Shown piece by piece: positions 33,395 through 35,308 of a DNA stretch of 35,308 nt. Where the stretch lies: positions 1 through 35,308 of the forward strand of contig CAMDEX010000029.1 in NCBI GenBank assembly GCA_945897075.1. The letters are read 5' to 3'. The notes under the pieces were generated by a model. That model saw only the letters and a list, made by a program, of their open reading frames with translations, was not told the DNA's origin and ran no database searches. The DNA is from Litorilinea aerophila. GTDB lineage: Bacteria; Chloroflexota; Anaerolineae; Caldilineales; Caldilineaceae. Each line of letters starts with the position of its first letter. Position 1 is the stretch's first letter. A program made the position numbers and the translations under genes.

Positions 33395-34735
33395 GTGCAA
33401 CTGACCGAACGCCAGACCCGCTTGTTACGCAACACATTTATTGACTACCAGCAGACCGAAGAATTTCTCAAAAACCCGCTGATTGTCAAAAGCGCCAAAG
33501 GTCTCTACTACTGGGATGTGGACGGCAAAGAATACTTTGACGCCATCGGCGGTATCTTCGTGGCCTCGTTGGGTCACGGCCACCCCCGGCTGCTGGATGC
33601 CATGCGCGTGCAGATGGAGGTGATGAGCTTTGCCCCGCCCCTGCACGGCATCTCTGAAGTGACGCTGGAGTTCGGCGAGCGCCTGGCCGAGGTGACACCG
33701 GGCAACCTCAACTTCATCAAACCCTTCAGCGGTGGCTCGGAATCGGTGGAGGCCGCGTTGAAGTTCACCCGCCAATACTTCAAACAGACGGGTCATCCGG
33801 GCAAATACAAATTTGTCAGCCGCTACTTTGGCTATCACGGCGGCACACTGGGCGCGATGTCGGCCAGCGGCACCGGCCCGCGCAAGACCCCCTTTGAACC
33901 CCAGATGGCGGGTTTTCTCAAAGTCTTTCCCCCCACCTGGTATCGCGACCGCTTCGCCTCCTGGGAGGAGTGCAACCGCTTTGCGGCGCGCATGTTCGAG
34001 GATGTGATCCGCAACGAAGACCCGGAGACAGTGGCCGGGATGATCGTCGAACCCATCGGCAATACCGGCGGCATCATCACCCCCACCGCCGAGTATTTCC
34101 AGATTCTGCGCGAGATCGCGGACCGCTACAATGTGATTCTTATCTTTGACGAAATCATCACCGGCTTTGCCCGCACCGGACGGATGTTTGCGGCGCAGAC
34201 CTTCGGCGTCACGCCCGATATCATCTGTGGCGGCAAGGGGCTGTCCAGCGGGATGATTCCCCTGGGCGCGCTGATGGCAAAGGAGGAGATGGGCGACGCT
34301 TTTCGCGGCCCGGCCGAGGCGAATGTCAATTTTGCCCACGGCCACACCTTCGCCGGCAATCCCCTGGCCTGCGCCGTCGGCATCGCTGTGCTGGATGAGA
34401 TTGCCGAGAAGAAGCTGGACGAAAAGGCCCAGCAGATGGGCGACTATCTGGCCGGGCGGCTGGAAGAATTGCGCAAATACGGGGTGATCCGCGAGGTGCG
34501 CGGCAAAGGGATGCTGCGCGGGGTGGAACTGGTGCGCGACACGACGACGCTGGAACCCTTCCCCGCGCTGGGCACGGCGCTGAAGAAGACCGCCCTTTCC
34601 AACGGGCTGATTATGCGCATTGACCCCAACTGGTTTGCCGTGGCCCCCGCGCTGATCGCCGAGAAGTCGGACATTGATGAACTCTTCAACCGCATCGACC
34701 GCAGTCTGGCCGAGGCGTTGGAGATGGTAGGATAA
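33395..34735 (+). CDS. class III aminotransferase (acetylornithine/4-aminobutyrate-type)
   Basis: 446 aa from a GTG start preceded by AGGAG. Class III features: YYWDVDGKEYFDAIGGI, GGSESVEAALKF (113-124), YFGYHGGTLGAMS, Asp252 in IFDEIITGFARTG that holds the pyridine nitrogen, and the PLP Lys281 in ICGGKGLSSGMIPLGA. The C-terminus has VRGKGMLRGVELV. These enzymes transfer the amino group of an omega-amino acid or amine to a keto acid such as pyruvate or 2-oxoglutarate. Together with PhyH, aldo/keto reductase and acetyltransferases it suggests catabolism or remodelling of an amine-containing compound; the substrate is not decided. Confidence 0.92.
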   Translation: MQLTERQTRLLRNTFIDYQQTEEFLKNPLIVKSAKGLYYWDVDGKEYFDAIGGIFVASLGHGHPRLLDAMRVQMEVMSFAPPLHGISEVTLEFGERLAEVTPGNLNFIKPFSGGSESVEAALKFTRQYFKQTGHPGKYKFVSRYFGYHGGTLGAMSASGTGPRKTPFEPQMAGFLKVFPPTWYRDRFASWEECNRFAARMFEDVIRNEDPETVAGMIVEPIGNTGGIITPTAEYFQILREIADRYNVILIFDEIITGFARTGRMFAAQTFGVTPDIICGGKGLSSGMIPLGALMAKEEMGDAFRGPAEANVNFAHGHTFAGNPLACAVGIAVLDEIAEKKLDEKAQQMGDYLAGRLEELRKYGVIREVRGKGMLRGVELVRDTTTLEPFPALGTALKKTALSNGLIMRIDPNWFAVAPALIAEKSDIDELFNRIDRSLAEALEMVG

Positions 34736-34736
34736 A

Positions 34737-34766
34737 TTGACAGAATCCCCCCGCCAATGGTACTTT
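34737..34766 (+). promoter_or_regulatory. possible promoter of the OsmC-like gene
   Basis: TTGACA (34737-34742) and TACTTT (34761-34766) are 18 bp apart in the 92-bp gap before the OsmC gene. The start would be near 34773, giving a leader of about 55 nt. Confidence 0.45.
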
Positions 34767-34827
34767 ACCAACCGGCAACCGCCACAAACAAACTTTTTAG
34801 CCAACTCTACCCGAAGGAGACTTTATA

Positions 34828-35247
34828 ATGTCCATTCGCAATTCCTCTGCCACCTGGAAGGGCACCCTGAAAGAGGGCGCGGGCACGATGACCATCGGCG
34901 CGGGCCACTACGAAGGCCCCTTCACCTACGCTTCCCGCTTCGAGAGCGGCCAGGGCACGAACCCGGAAGAGCTGGTCGGCGCAGCCCACGCTGGCTGCTA
35001 TTCGATGTTCCTCTCCGCTCTGCTGACAGGCAACGGCACGCCGCCCGTGCGTGTCACAACCACCGCCACCGTCCATCTGGAAGCGGGCCCCACCATCACC
35101 CGCATCGATCTGGTCTGCGAAGCAGATGTGCCCGGCGTCTCCGCCGAGAAATTCGCTGAAATTGCCGCCGACGCCAAAGCCAAGTGCCCCATCTCCAAAG
35201 CCCTGGCCGCGGTGGAGACGGTGACGCTGGACGCCAAGTTGGTTTAG
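34828..35247 (+). CDS. OsmC/Ohr-family peroxide-reducing protein
   Basis: 139 aa, full length for the family. The redox cysteines are Cys57 in VGAAHAGCYSM and Cys120 in KAKCPIS, and Glu48 in NPEELV stands where the catalytic-site Glu lies. The N-terminal strand pattern (SATWKGTLKEGAGTMTIGAG) is like OsmC rather than Ohr. It reduces organic hydroperoxides through a Cys disulfide cycle. The ATG follows GAAGGAG at a normal distance. It probably has its own promoter (34737-34766), fitting a stress gene that is not part of the preceding catabolic group. Confidence 0.93.
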   Translation: MSIRNSSATWKGTLKEGAGTMTIGAGHYEGPFTYASRFESGQGTNPEELVGAAHAGCYSMFLSALLTGNGTPPVRVTTTATVHLEAGPTITRIDLVCEADVPGVSAEKFAEIAADAKAKCPISKALAAVETVTLDAKLV

Positions 35248-35284
35248 TCGGCTTAATCTAATAGGAACATAGCAACAGAGGCGT

Positions 35285-35308
35285 AGAGACACGGCATGCC
35301 GTGTCTCT
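35285..35308. repeat. perfect 24-bp palindrome at the window edge
   Basis: The bases AGAGACACGGCA and their complement form a perfect palindrome centred at 35296/35297, with more of it possibly beyond the window. Similar GTAGAGAC-type palindromes are frequent intergenic repeats in cyanobacteria and Chloroflexota. It could also act as terminator for the OsmC gene, whose stop is 38 bp before it. Confidence 0.65.

Noticed and set aside
33425..34804. Minus-strand open frame of 459 codons
   Set aside because: Antisense to the class III aminotransferase, which has all catalytic residues; His/Gln/Gly-rich shadow with no motif.
1..35308. CRISPR array, tRNA or rRNA genes
   Set aside because: No regularly spaced direct repeats of CRISPR size were seen, and no tRNA cloverleaf or rRNA sequence was recognised by eye; a tRNAscan/Infernal run would settle this.

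Overview
The window looks like a chromosomal segment of a Chloroflexota bacterium, probably of the Anaerolineae/Caldilineae type. This is inferred from gene content: a lipoprotein with a Pro/Thr linker and FxLYD-like repeats, a carbohydrate-active protein carrying carboxypeptidase-regulatory-like repeats, an M81 peptidase, PhyH dioxygenase, aldo/keto reductases, and heptamer tandem repeats like those of cyanobacteria and Chloroflexota. No rRNA, tRNA or CRISPR array was seen, so the assignment is moderate.

Layout. (1) 1-1490: a possible gene end, a heptamer tandem repeat, a lipoprotein gene, and a short coding remnant cut off at about 1486. (2) 1477-20984: a long minus-strand surface-polysaccharide cluster, visibly AT-richer than its flanks over most of its length. 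In transcription order it holds a class IV aminotransferase, a GT4, two GT2 glycosyltransferases, a PD40/TolB-like lipoprotein, two paralogous alkaline-phosphatase-superfamily phosphodiesterases, a Wzx-type flippase, another GT4, a secreted four-repeat protein with its own promoter and palindromic terminator, a CDP-paratose 2-epimerase-like SDR, a sulfotransferase and a dTDP-rhamnose 4-epimerase-like SDR. (3) 3464-6852, inside that cluster: an insertion sequence with a 490-aa transposase, into which a second, IS66-family element (5152-6733) has jumped. The IS66 copy has perfect 16-bp ends and a perfect 8-bp target duplication. (4) 21186-25558: two coupled genes, a clan GH-A-like protein with beta-sandwich repeats and a smaller partner that appears to share its C-terminal domain. 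(5) 25574-26578: inverted repeats, promoters and a HigBA-like toxin-antitoxin operon. (6) 26627-35247: GC-rich metabolic genes (M81 peptidase, two aldo/keto reductases, a 57-aa membrane protein, two GNAT acetyltransferases, PhyH dioxygenase, class III aminotransferase, OsmC protein).

How the genes fit together. The cluster has what is needed to make nucleotide sugars (two SDRs), assemble a lipid-linked glycan (four glycosyltransferases), export it (flippase) and decorate or edit it (sulfotransferase, two phosphodiesterases). No polymerase, chain-length regulator or initiating phosphoglycosyltransferase is visible, so the pathway must be completed elsewhere. The right-hand block looks like small-molecule catabolism around a PhyH oxygenase, aldo/keto reductases and an aminotransferase; the substrate cannot be told from sequence.
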